Source of the DNA: a bacterium
GTDB taxonomy: Bacteria; Bacillota_I; Bacilli_A; Mycoplasmatales; Mycoplasmoidaceae
Assembly (NCBI GenBank): GCA_017633195.1
Contig: JAGBPV010000084.1
Coordinates: 1-21,627, forward strand
Direction: 5' to 3'
Length of the DNA: 21,627 nucleotides
Part shown: piece by piece, positions 10,866-21,133 of the stretch
Layout: every line of letters starts with the position of its first letter
Position numbering within the stretch: position 1 is the first letter of the stretch
Program-made: the position numbers and the translations under genes
The notes under the pieces: generated by a model
The model's input: only the letters and a program-made list of their open reading frames with translations
Databases searched by the model: none
What the model was told of the DNA's origin: nothing

Positions 10866-10870
10866 CCTCC
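10866..10870 (-). promoter_or_regulatory. Strong Shine-Dalgarno site of the small Asn-rich gene
   Basis: GGAGG on the minus strand, nine bases before the ATG. Most genes in the window lack such a clear site, so it supports this very short gene as real. Confidence 0.75.
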
Positions 10871-10956
10871 ATATAAATTTATGATTATCTTAATCCTTAT
10901 TTTAATTTTTTTAAATTTTTACAAATTTATTATAAAAATTGTAAATAATAACTGCC

Positions 10957-11044
10957 TAGACATGAACATTCAATTTGCACAAAAACAACTTTAAACAAAA
11001 AATGATTATGGTGCATTTATGCACAAATTGAATGTTTGCGTCTA
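10957..11044. repeat. Imperfect 21-bp inverted repeat around a 46-bp spacer
   Basis: The left arm 10957-10977 and the reverse complement of 11024-11044 agree at 18 of 21 positions. The inner 13 bp AACATTCAATTTG are perfect. Within and beside the right arm is a smaller palindrome, GTGCAT-TT-ATGCAC (11011-11024). Each arm carries TTCAAT, a possible -35 box. On the minus strand CATAAT (11010-11005) follows TTCAAT (11032-11027) at 16 bases, pointing toward the small Asn-rich gene. The repeat could be an invertible promoter, an operator or a structured RNA. It has no U tract like a terminator. Confidence 0.6.
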
Positions 11045-11222
11045 AAATGACATTTAAAGAATAAGAAAATCAAATTAAAATTTCATTCAATCTTATAATA
11101 TGTCACTAAAATACTTAAATTTAATTTAACACATAGAATATAAAAATCATTTAAAGTAATAAAAACATAAGATTTAGTTTTTTCTTTAAATTTCATGCTT
11201 ATGCTTATTCTTGTAAATTTCT

Positions 11223-11277
11223 ATCAATCATTATATTAAAGTGCTATAAATAAAAATGTTAGATAGTTATAAGGAGG
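11223..11277 (+). promoter_or_regulatory. Promoter/leader of the first repeat protein, with strong RBS
   Basis: This leader is clearly related to the one before the pseudogene at 17813. Both contain CTATAAATAAAAA (here from about 11244), a probable -10 region, preceded by an ATTAAA-rich stretch. AAGGAGGT at 11271-11278 is a near-perfect Shine-Dalgarno site seven bases before the ATG. The rest of the gap 10871-11222 holds the inverted repeat and a further TATAAT at 11094-11099, and I see no gene in it. Confidence 0.55.
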
Positions 11278-11284
11278 TGCTTAG

Positions 11285-13912
11285 ATGAATAATGAAAAAA
11301 CTAAGAAAACATTGATTGCACTTTCATGTATAAGTACAATTTGTTTAGCACCAGTTATAATATCAACAATTCCACAATATTGTTCAAATTATACTTTAAA
11401 AAGTGAACAAGAAATTATAGCAAATAAATTAAGTGAATTACTTTATAATCCTATTATTATTTCATCTAATTTAACTGCAAGTGAAGCATTATATGCTAAT
11501 AATTATGAAACTGTAGTTAGCCTTATTTTAAATAAAATTAAAGATGATTTAGCTAATACTAAATTCAATATTAATGGAAATTCATATACAAGTATACAAA
11601 TAATTAAAAATTTACATATAGTTTTACCTACAAATATAACTTATGATGAATATGAAAGTGGAACTTTAAATAATGTAATAATTCAATATATAACTAATAA
11701 AAGTACAATAAATATTAATCCAATTAATGCTATTGGTTATACTGTAAAAGGTTTTTTTATTCCTGAATCAAATAATATATCTAAAACTATTGCTGATAAA
11801 TTAAGTTTGAATATTAAAAATCCAATTCAAATTAATGATTCTTTAAATGCAAATCAAGCAATTCAAGCTAATAATATTGATACAACAATTAATAAAATTA
11901 AAGATGTTATAAGAAATGATTTAAATAATGAAGATCTTACAATTTATAACAATGTATCAGTTCCTATTGATCAAATTCTTAAAAATATACATATTACATT
12001 CCCAAATAGTATTAGTAGTAGTGAATTAAATGATGGAAACATTAATAATGTAAGTTTAACATATGAAGATAATGATAATATAGCAAGTATAATTCCTTCT
12101 AATTCACCAAAAAGTTTCAGTATTCAAGGTTTTAGTATTCCAGATTCTAAACAAATTCAAGAACAAAATAATAACATAGTTAATGAACTTGATAAATTAA
12201 TAAAAAATCCAATTACTTTAGCAAATGGATTTGATTTAACAGCAGCACAAAGTATCTCATCAGATGCTAATAAACAAATTTTGTTTAATGCTATTAAAGA
12301 AATTATCAAAAATGAATTAGGAACTAATTTTATTATTAATTCTATTTCATATGAAACAAGTGAAATCTTACAAAATATTACTATAACTGTTCCAAACTCA
12401 GTAACTACTTCACAAAATAATAATCAAACTATTCCTAATGTAACTTTATCTTATAAAAATATTGAATTAAAAAATAGTAATGGAATAAATTATACTGTTA
12501 CAAACTTAGCAAAAGTAACAAATGAAAATACAAATCAAGCAGCACAAAATGAAAAAATTGCACAACAATTATCACAAATAATTAAAAATCCGATTCAATT
12601 GCTAAAAGGATATGCTTATTCAGCACAACAATCTTTAAGCAGCAGTAATTATATTTTATTATTTAAACAAGCAATAATTGCAGCAATTGAAAATTATATT
12701 ACAGTTAATAATATAGTAGTTGATGGAATTTCATATTCTAAAAATACTATTTTAAATAATATTGATATATTAACTTTATTACAAGGAGTTACTTATAGTC
12801 AAAATGAACAAGTAGAAGTAAATAATATTGTTGCATTATATTATGGACAACCCTTAGGAAACAGTTCTATTGATTCTTCAATATCTAAACCAATTTATAA
12901 TTCTTCTTCCACAAATTCATGAGATGTTACTGGATTTAGTGTTGCAAATATTAACAATACAGATTGACAAAGTGTGAATAATAATATTGCTACACAATTA
13001 AGTAGTATTATAACTAATCCAATTATTATAAATGGTGCTTATACTGCAAAACAATATGTAGCTTCATATCCTAATGAATTACAAGAATTAATTAGTAATA
13101 AGGTTTGTAGTGAAGTATCTACTTTTTATGAAGATGGATTAAAAATAACACCACAAGAATTAAAACAATTTTTAGAAGTTGAACTTCCAAATAGTAATGA
13201 TGTTACAGAAACTGAAAATGACAATGCAGAGTTAAATAATGTAAATTTAATATATGATTATCCACAAAATAGTGAAAATGATGCAGCAAATATTATTCCA
13301 TCAGGTGCATCAGCATATACAATTAAAGGTTTTTTAACTCCCCAACAAATGCAAAACAAAGCAATTGCAAATTATTTATCAAGTATTATTCCTAATCCAA
13401 TTGTACTTCCATATAATTCAAATTATACCAATGCGATTTGATATAATGCAACTTATCCTTTTCCAATTCCAGCTAATAATGGTGGAATTCTAGGAAATGG
13501 AGAAAGTAGCAATGGTTTTCTAGCAAATAATAATGTAAATCCATTTTCAGTATTTCAAAATGAAATTATTAGCATAATATCAAATAATATAAAAACTGAT
13601 AATATTGAAATTAACGGAACAGTTTATCCCAAGAATGATATTTTGCAAAAGATTCATATTACTTTATTAATAAAAGGTGTTACAGTTGCTCAAATTAAAT
13701 CAGGAAATGTTAATAATATGATCGGAATATTTTATGGAGAAAATTCTAATGAAAATTTAACTCCTATTTACAATTCCACACATACAAATTCTTGGGATGT
13801 ATATAGTTTTACACCAATTACTCCTGATTTAATTACTAATGGGACAAACCAAAATGATGGTAATTATTGGTGGGGTGATAATAATTTGTTCATATTTAGA
13901 AGACAAACTTAA
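11285..13912 (+). CDS. Large seven-unit surface repeat protein, frameshifted before the last unit
   Basis: 875 residues in this frame. A Lys-rich N terminus and hydrophobic stretch (residues 10-30) form a signal peptide or anchor; Cys residues occur there but no standard lipobox. The rest is six units of about 115-150 residues, starting near residues 44, 168, 297, 424, 567 and 690. Each begins like IAxxLSxIIxNPI, continues with a helix, then I-NGxSY, a NITxxxPxS strand, xVxLxY, and ends in a (Y/W)xVxGF-type motif. The pattern recalls mycoplasma variable surface lipoprotein domains, but I cannot assign a family. Unit 6 carries a Gly/Asn-rich insertion. The frame stops at 13910-13912, while the seventh unit continues in the +1 frame to 14279. 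In-frame TGA codons encode Trp. Confidence 0.85.
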
Positions 13913-14279
13913 TGGACCATATAATATTACGTCAATTTATACTGCGCAAGAATATTATGATGCATGCAATAATTTTCAACAAGATAAACCATATAATAAA
14001 GAAATATTTGATTCAATAAATAATTCTATAATGAATGAAGTATCAAATTTACTTCCAAATAAAGTAATAATATATGGCATGATAATAACTAAAGATGAGA
14101 TGTTGGATAATTTATCTAATTGATTTCTCAACAAAGAAATTGGCTTGCCAACTGTAAATAGTAGTAATGAATTTTCTGAACTTGGTTTTGTATTTCATGG
14201 TATAATTTCTAACACAAGTTTGTCATTCTGACTTCAAAATAACAATGTAATATTAATTAAACCTAAAGAAATTAAGTAA
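13839..14279 (+). pseudogene. Out-of-frame seventh unit and C terminus of the repeat protein
   Basis: From about 13890 the +1 frame reads YLEDKLNGPYNITSIYTAQE, which aligns with the start of the repeat units (IANQLSxII-NPI then YTAxx). It runs through a TGA-Trp codon to TAA at 14277-14279. An ATG at 13839 exists in this frame, but the residues before about 13885 look like the shifted upstream reading, so an independent start is unlikely. Removing one base near 13868-13890, which contains GGTGGGG, would fuse it to the main gene as a protein of about 998 residues, the same size as the next paralog. This may be decay, phase variation or a sequencing error. Confidence 0.7.
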
Positions 14280-14608
14280 ATGTATTTATCGACTATTTAG
14301 AAATTATTTTTATAAGATTAGTAAGAGCAATAAAAGAAAAAGGGATTTTTTAATTTAATGAAATGGTAGTAAAAATATCATAATTTTTCATTATAAAAAC
14401 TACTTCTTATTTTTCAAAAATATTACCAAAATAAATACAAATGTATTAATATTTATAAGAATAATAAATAGGAAGAATATATTTAAAAGAAACTAAGTTA
14501 TTAATTTAATTGTTTAAATGAAATTACTTTGTCTCTTTTTTGTTATATATACTTATGATTTATTTTTCAAACAGATAATTTTAATTTAGGATCTTAAAAG
14601 AGCTATTC
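14280..14608. other. Gap between the two repeat protein genes
   Basis: 329 bp, extremely AT-rich, with no supported gene. A TATATA (about 14554) downstream of TTGTTA could be part of the promoter of the next gene but is not diagnostic. There is no convincing terminator. The CTATAAATAAAAA leader of the first paralog is not present here, so the two paralogs probably have different promoters. Confidence 0.4.
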
Positions 14609-17605
14609 ATGAACAAGAAAAAAATTATAATTGGTTCTACTTTCATTGGCATAATTGCTTTATCAGCAGGAACAACAGCTTTAATTGCTCAAACTACATC
14701 AAGCAATATTAAACAAGATAATCTTAAAAGTGCCATAATTGCAAATCAACTAAGTTCAATAATTAATAATCCGATTAATGTGCATTCTTATGACAATATG
14801 AGTTCATATACAGCATTTCAAGCATTAAATAGTGAAGAAATGAATCTAAAAAATGCTATTAAAAGTGTAATTAAACAAGAAATTGAAAAGAAAATAAACT
14901 TATTTAATAAGATAAATATAACAACTAATGAAATTATAAATAAGATAACAGTTAATTTACCTTCTTCAATTTCACCTTCTGATTCAGAAATTACAGGTGT
15001 GATATTGAAATATGATGGAATTGTACTAACTAATAAAACCAGTTCAAATTCTATACAAAAAACTTTTATTGTAGATGGATTTAAAAATGAAGCATTAGCT
15101 CACAACAATACTAATTCATCTTCAACACAATCAAACCATAACTCAAATAAAAATAATTCAATTAGTAACAATGATAATGCAAATATTCATAATGAAACTA
15201 TTAGCAATACTCGTACTAATATAATTAATGTTGCTAATTATGAAAAGATGAATACATATACTGCAGCAGTTGCTTTAAGTCAGCATAAAGCGGATTTAGA
15301 ACAAGCAATTATGGATGCAATTGATAATGAAGTTGCAAATAAAACTATTATATTTAATTTATCAAGTAATTTAAATGATTCTGAAATTTTAAAAAACATA
15401 ACAATTATATTACCAACAGCAGTTACAACAAGTGATAATATTAATGCAAAAATATCAAACGTTAAATTGCTTTATAATGGAGAATTAATAACTACTAAAA
15501 CTAAGGATGGTAATGCAAAAACATTTGTAGTTATTGGTTTTAACTCTACAACCTTAGAAGCAATTAATACAGTTGGGGTTGGACCAGTTGTTAATGGAAA
15601 TAAGTTAAATAGAAACACACAAATTGCTAATCAATTAAGTTTAATATTAAATAACTTTATTGATGTTGCTAATTATGAAAACATGAGTTCATATACTGCA
15701 CAAGAAGCATTAAATAATGCAAACACATTTATTAATAATAGTTCAACTAATCTTTTAAGTAATTTACAAGAAGCAATCATTAGTGCTATTGAAACTGAAA
15801 TTAAGAATAATATTGACTTGTTTAGTTTTGAAGGTGTGTCATATACTCTTGAAGAAATTATTAGTGGTTTAACAGTCATTTTACCTAATTCAATTTCACC
15901 ACTAAACAATCAAAAATCCCAAATCCGTGATGTTGGTTTATTTTATAATCATGAAGAAATCTCAAGTAATACATGATTAGGAACATACGCTATTGTGGGA
16001 TTTAAAAATATATCTTTAGCAAATACCAAAATGCAAGATGAGCAAAATCAAAAAATTGCAAATAAAATAAGTTGACTCTTACCTGCTTCTTTAAATGTAG
16101 CAAATTATGATAATATGGATCTATATACTGCAAATGAAGCATTACAAAATCAAAATATTTTGCAAAATGCAATTATTGATGCTATTGAAAATAATGTTTT
16201 TTTTAATGGTAAATGGGTTACAGTAGATGCAGTATCATGAACTTTTGCCAATGTTTTAAATCATATAGAAATCACATTTCCTAAAAGTATTTCAAACAGC
16301 AATGCTTTAGAAGTAAAGTTATCTTACATGAATATTCCTATAACAGTCAAAACTCCTACTTATACCATTACTGGTTTTTATGATTCACCTGGTAATAATG
16401 ATAAAAATATCCTTACGAATCAAGCAATTGCTAATGGTTTATCTTGATTTTTGCAAGATGATATAAACATTTCAACAAATAATGAGATCAATAGTTATAC
16501 TGCTTTAGATGCATTATATAGTGAACCAGCAGAATTAAAAGCAGCAATTATGAGTGCTATTAAACCAGAAATCACAACCTTCATTAGTTCAAAAAATAAT
16601 GCTGGTAACTTTATCTTGACAAATATTTTGAAAGAATTAAGCATTGAACTACCACAAGCAATTTCTTGAACAAATGATACAGATGCACAAATTCCCAATG
16701 TTGCTTTATCATATGCTGGAATTTTACTAAAAACTAAAACTGGATCAAATACTTTCATAGTAAGTGGATTTAATAAGGACACTTCACTTCTTCAAAATGA
16801 TATTGATGCTAGAGCAACTAGTGTTTGAAATACTTTAAGTTCAGTATTGTATGATACAATTGACATTTCAAATGAAAGTGATATTAGTTCATTAACAGCA
16901 GCAAGTGCTTTAAGCAATGATGCAAGTGATTTAGAAAAAGCAATTCTTGCTTCAATTGATGATGAAATTACAAATAATATAGGGTTATTTATAGTGAATG
17001 ATCTTTCATATACTGCTACTGAAATTACAAATAATATAACTGTCAATTTGCCAAGTTCTATTTCTGTTCAAGCTGATCTACATGCAGAAATTGAAGGTGT
17101 TAGTTTATCATATATGAGCCAAAACTTAACAGGTATTTTAAGTCCTGCAACAGATTCAAACTATTTTATAGTTGATGGATTTCAAAATACTACATTGAAT
17201 GAAATTAATACAAATTATAAAAGATCACAACAAATAGTTACTGAATTGGATTTGTTGTTACCACAAATAATTAATGTCTCAGCATACAATAATATGAATT
17301 TATATATTGCAAGTAATGCTTTAAATAATCAAGCACCTGCTCTAAAACAAGCAATCATTAGTACAATTGAAAATCTTATTCAAAATAAGATTAAATTATT
17401 TATATTTGATGGGATTGCATATTCTAGTTATGAAATTGGAAATAATATAACAATTAATTTACCAACTTCTTTAAAAAACAAGACAATTTCACAAATTCCA
17501 GGAGTTTCATTATCATATGCCAACTATATCTTAAGTCCTAACACTAATTCCAAACTTCAAACAACATTTATTATTAGTGGATTTATTAATACCAAACATT
17601 CTTAG
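14609..17605 (+). CDS. Large seven-unit surface repeat protein, intact and cysteine-free
   Basis: 998 residues when TGA is read as Trp (such as at 15974, 16072 and 16444). The N terminus MNKKKIIIGSTFIGIIALSA is a signal peptide or anchor without Cys, so it is not a lipoprotein. Seven units start near residues 43, 205, 338, 480, 610, 735 and 865. Each has IANxLSxxLxxxIxVxxYxxMxxYTAxxAL, an amphipathic helix LxxAIxxAIxxEI, then NITVxLPxSIS, the strand VxLxYxGxxL and the closing TFxVxGF. A low-complexity Asn/Ser/Thr-rich linker (about 165-204) separates units 1 and 2. The whole protein contains no Cys. It is paralogous to the gene upstream and about equal in full length. Likely exported and surface-exposed; adhesion or immune variation is only a guess. 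Confidence 0.88.
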
Positions 17606-17638
17606 ATTATTAGAAATCCTTTATTTCATAATGATCAA

Positions 17639-17664
17639 AAAAGATTTGATTATTGCAATCTTTT
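17639..17664 (+). terminator. Probable terminator after the second repeat protein
   Basis: AAAAGATT (17639-17646) pairs with AATCTTTT (17657-17664) across a 10-base loop, 34 bp after the stop codon. The stem is AT-rich and the U tract is short, so the call is moderate. Confidence 0.45.
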
Positions 17665-17749
17665 AAGATATACATAGATGCTCATTTTATTGTAAGAAAA
17701 AAGAATTCTTACAAACTTCAAGAGTTACTTATAAAAGTACAGAAATTTT

Positions 17750-17806
17750 ATCACTCACTACATTAAAACACTATAAATAAAAACGTTAAATAATTTTTAA
17801 GGAAGC
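17750..17806 (+). promoter_or_regulatory. Duplicated promoter/leader before the truncated paralog
   Basis: It is about three-quarters identical to the leader at 11223-11284, including the exact CTATAAATAAAAA run and an AAGGAAG ribosome site (17799-17805) where the first gene has AAGGAGG. The duplication therefore included the regulatory region. Confidence 0.55.
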
Positions 17807-17812
17807 ACTTCA

Positions 17813-18150
17813 ATGACTCATGAAAAAATAAGAAAACATTATTTGTACTTTTATGCATAAGTACATTTTGTTTAGCACCAGTTATAACAACAGTTATTTC
17901 ATTGTATTGTTCAAATTACACTTTAAAAAGTGAACAAGAACTTATAGCAAATAAATTGAGTGCATTAATTTCTGATCTAATTATTATTTCATCAAATTTA
18001 ACTACAAGTGAAGCACTATCTTGAAACAATTATGATGCTGTATTTCAACTTATTTTAAATAAAATTGAAGATAATTTAGCTAATACTAAATTGAACATTA
18101 ATGGAAATTCATATACAAGTATGCAAATTAAAGAAGTAAATACAAATTAG
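17813..18150 (+). pseudogene. Truncated, frameshifted copy of the first repeat protein gene
   Basis: From the ATG at 17813 the DNA aligns with the first ~110 codons of the gene at 11285, but one base is missing near 17827 (GAAAAAATAAG against GAAAAAACTAAG), so the ATG frame stops after about 15 codons. After the shift the reading CISTFCLAPVITTVIS, then YTLKSEQELIANKL, and NSYTSMQI matches the signal region and most of unit 1, with a TGA-Trp, up to TAG at 18148-18150. The copy ends within unit 1. It is probably a dead duplicate, though it could act as a recombination donor for the intact gene. Confidence 0.8.
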
Positions 18151-18184
18151 ACAAAAAATAATTTATTAATTTTTAATGATTGAT

Positions 18185-18223
18185 AAAAATATGAGATTTG
18201 AATTTATTAAATCCCATATTTTT
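18185..18223. terminator. Bidirectional rho-independent terminator
   Basis: AAAAATATGAGATTT (18185-18199) pairs with AAATCCCATATTTTT (18209-18223) with one A-C mismatch and a nine-base loop. T runs follow on both strands. It sits between the convergent pseudogene and the transglutaminase-like gene ending at 18262. Confidence 0.8.
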
Positions 18224-18261
18224 TTTATGTTTAATTATATTTTTAAATGAATATTTATAAT

Positions 18262-21096
18262 TTATTGATTCACTAAGATATCTGATTCATTTACTGACAA
18301 TTTTGAAGCACTATTTAATAATTGACTTACTCCAGCTGCATAACTCATTGGATAGTATGTTCCTGGATCATTACCAACATATGCCATGTATCTTCCATAA
18401 TCTAATAATGCATCATACATATGGTTTGTAAAATAACTAAAGTAATTTGTACCTTGAGGTCAAAAAACTATTGAAACATTCATATTGCTTCTTCAAATAT
18501 TAAATTGATCTTGTACATCTCCATAAGGAAAGAATCAATCTCAAGTTGGATCCAAAGTAATTCATGAACCTAATTGTTCATCTCAAACTTGCATTCAAGC
18601 ATGATCAATATTTTGTGGACTATTTTCTGTAAAATAATTTAATGAATTAGTATCTCCTGTAATTACTCTACTAACAAGTCCAGCCATCATACACATTATT
18701 GCTGCTAAATCAGCATAATTTCCACAAACACCTTCTAAATGATTAAAAGTTTGACTAATTGTATGACCATAACTGTATGATGGTGTATAAGTCATATTGT
18801 TATATACTCATTCGTTAATTGCTACAGCTTTTTCATAAACAGATTCATGGTTTTTAGTAATTTGTTTTACAGTTTGTCACATTAATGCAGTAGGATCATA
18901 GAAATTTTTTGCATTATAATCATCATAATCACCGCCTTGACCACTATTACTTGTATTGACCATCATAAAGTTTCTAGCAACTCATGCTGCATTAAAACCA
19001 TAACCATTTAAACCTGATGAAACAGAATAAGTGTATCCTGTTGGATTAGAAGCATAGATATTATTATTAGTAATCTTAAAAGTATAAGTTGTATATCCAT
19101 TAGAACTTGTTTTTTGAATTGGAATCATATTAGAATTACAAATTGCTGTATAAAAACTATATTCACTATTAGGAAGTCTAATTGTGAAAGTATTTGTGTA
19201 TGATGGATTATATTTTAGTTGCTGAATTCGTGTATTTAAACTATTTGCACAATTTTTATTAATAGGTTCATTAATTACTACTTCAGTACTAATTGTTTTA
19301 TTTTGATTATTAGTATATGAATCAGTTAAAGTGATATTCATAGAAAAATAAACAGGTGAAATACTATTTGAAGAAGTATATGCTTGTTCTGTATTAGCAT
19401 TAGGATTATTAAACAACGGCATAGAAAATTGTGAATAATTTCATAATTTAAAATTTCCTGTATATCCATCTGGTAATATACCAAATTCAGCATTTGTACC
19501 ATCTTCAAATAAAAAACCTGCATTTAAAGGATTCTTACCAACTAATGAGTTTATATATGTTAAACATCCTTTGCATGTAACATATACACTACTTCCTAAA
19601 GCAATTGGTGAACTTGGTGTAATTGGAATACTAAATTCTCCATCACTATTACTTAATGCTTCATAAGATTTTTTATCAATTGTTGCTTTTATTATATGAT
19701 TTGCTAATGCTGTTCCTGTTAAATTGAAATTTGTTACATTTTGTTGTAAACAATTTACATTAACGTGTATGACAGGTTGGTATGGAATAAAACCATTTTG
19801 TGTAACAATAAAATAATCTATTTGATCATTAACAGAATTGTAATCACCACTAAAAAATTGACTAATTCCACAATCATTAATATTATTTGAAGTAATTTGA
19901 TTAGCTTTTAATCCAGTAGCTAAAAAACAATTAGTACCTTGACTATCATAACTTTCAAGATTAGCTTCATTATCATAAATTCAAACTACATCTCCATAAC
20001 TAATTGGTACAGTTGTTTTTGAATATGAATTTAAATTACTGTATACTAATTTGTTATTATTATTTGGATTTGAAATTTGAATTACAAAATTATTGGTTGC
20101 TTGATAATTAGGATTAATTCAATAAAATGAAGGTTGATTATTTGATACGCTAAAACCATATATTTGTTGTACTGATGAATTACTTGATGTTACTACAATG
20201 GCATTGTCTTGAATTTTTGCATAATTTAATGAATAATTTAAAAAGGTAAAACTATTATTAAAAGGTTGAGATGGAGAAACTTCATTTGATATAGTTTGAT
20301 TTGATGTAAAAATATGATTATCAGATTTTACTTCATTGCTAAATGAATTTGCAACCTGTGGCATTCATGAAACAATTTTTCAACAATTTGATTGATAAAC
20401 ATATCCATAAACTGCTAGATTTTGAATAATATATTTTACACATCTAGTAAATTGTCCAGCATTTTGATTATTATTAAATGGTGCTAAATTACCATTCTTA
20501 TTTCATACACATTTAGAAGGTAAATTAATAACTGTACCTTCATAAAATGGATTATTACTAAAAGCATTATTTCCTAAGTTTACTAAACTATTTGGTAAGG
20601 TTATATTAGTTAACAAATTATTAGCAAATGCATCTGCTCCTATACTTACAATACTATTTGGAAAACTTACACTACTTAATTGCTTATTAAAACAAGCTCC
20701 TTGTGCAATACTAGTTACATTATAAAAATTATTTTTAGAAATTATCATTCCAGGAATAGTTAAATCTGAAATTCCATTTGCAATATTAATTACACTAGCA
20801 GTAAAATTTGTATTATTTAATGAATAAGTAATTTGTCCAATTGTTATTACATTTTCATTATTAGATATTGCTGTATAAAATCCATTATTAACATAATAAT
20901 TAATATTGCTATTTAAAGGATTAGTTGTATTATTAATTTTATTGGTAGTAGATATATTATTATTTGATATATTATTTGAAACACTAAGATTATTTTCTTG
21001 TTTTTTTGTTAAACATAAACTTAATGAAATTGATAATGATAAAATAGCAATACTTGAACTTATTAATAAACCTTTAATAATTTTTCTTTTTTTCAT
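18262..21096 (-). CDS. Exported BspA-type LRR protein with C-terminal transglutaminase-like domain
   Basis: 944 residues when TGA is read as Trp. The N terminus MKKRKIIKGLLISSSIAILS is a signal peptide or anchor ending near SLSLC (residues 24-28, a possible poor lipobox). An Asn/Ser/Thr-rich stretch follows, then two to three BspA/LRR_5-type repeats at about 125-195 (such as ITLPNSLVNLGNNAFSNN). The long middle contains a possible Ig-like segment near 455-512. The C-terminal domain has EGVCGNYADLAAIM with Cys791, NIDHAW with His832 and WITLDPTW with Asp849, the Cys/His/Asp triad of the transglutaminase-like superfamily (transglutaminases and papain-like proteases). It likely acts outside the cell, cross-linking or cleaving proteins. 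The ATG at 21096 has an AAGGAAG site nine bases upstream. The next gene upstream ends only 37 bp away. Confidence 0.88.
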
Positions 21097-21104
21097 ATTT
21101 ATAT

Positions 21105-21111
21105 CTTCCTT
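21105..21111 (-). promoter_or_regulatory. Shine-Dalgarno site of the LRR-transglutaminase gene
   Basis: AAGGAAG on the minus strand about eight bases before the ATG at 21096; it supports that start. Confidence 0.6.
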
Positions 21112-21133
21112 TTTATATGTATTAAAGTTTAAA

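Noticed and set aside
11017..11196. A 59-codon open frame on the minus strand when TGA is read as Trp.
   Set aside because: No ribosome site, runs through the inverted repeat, and composition looks like random AT-rich DNA.
14360..14410. A possible terminator hairpin after the first repeat protein (GTAGT ... ACTAC).
   Set aside because: Only five pairs can form and the inner arms do not match.
15673..17046. Minus-strand open frames of 78, 95 and 84 codons inside the second repeat protein gene.
   Set aside because: They are antisense shadows of a well-supported repeat protein and recur because the repeat units share codon patterns.
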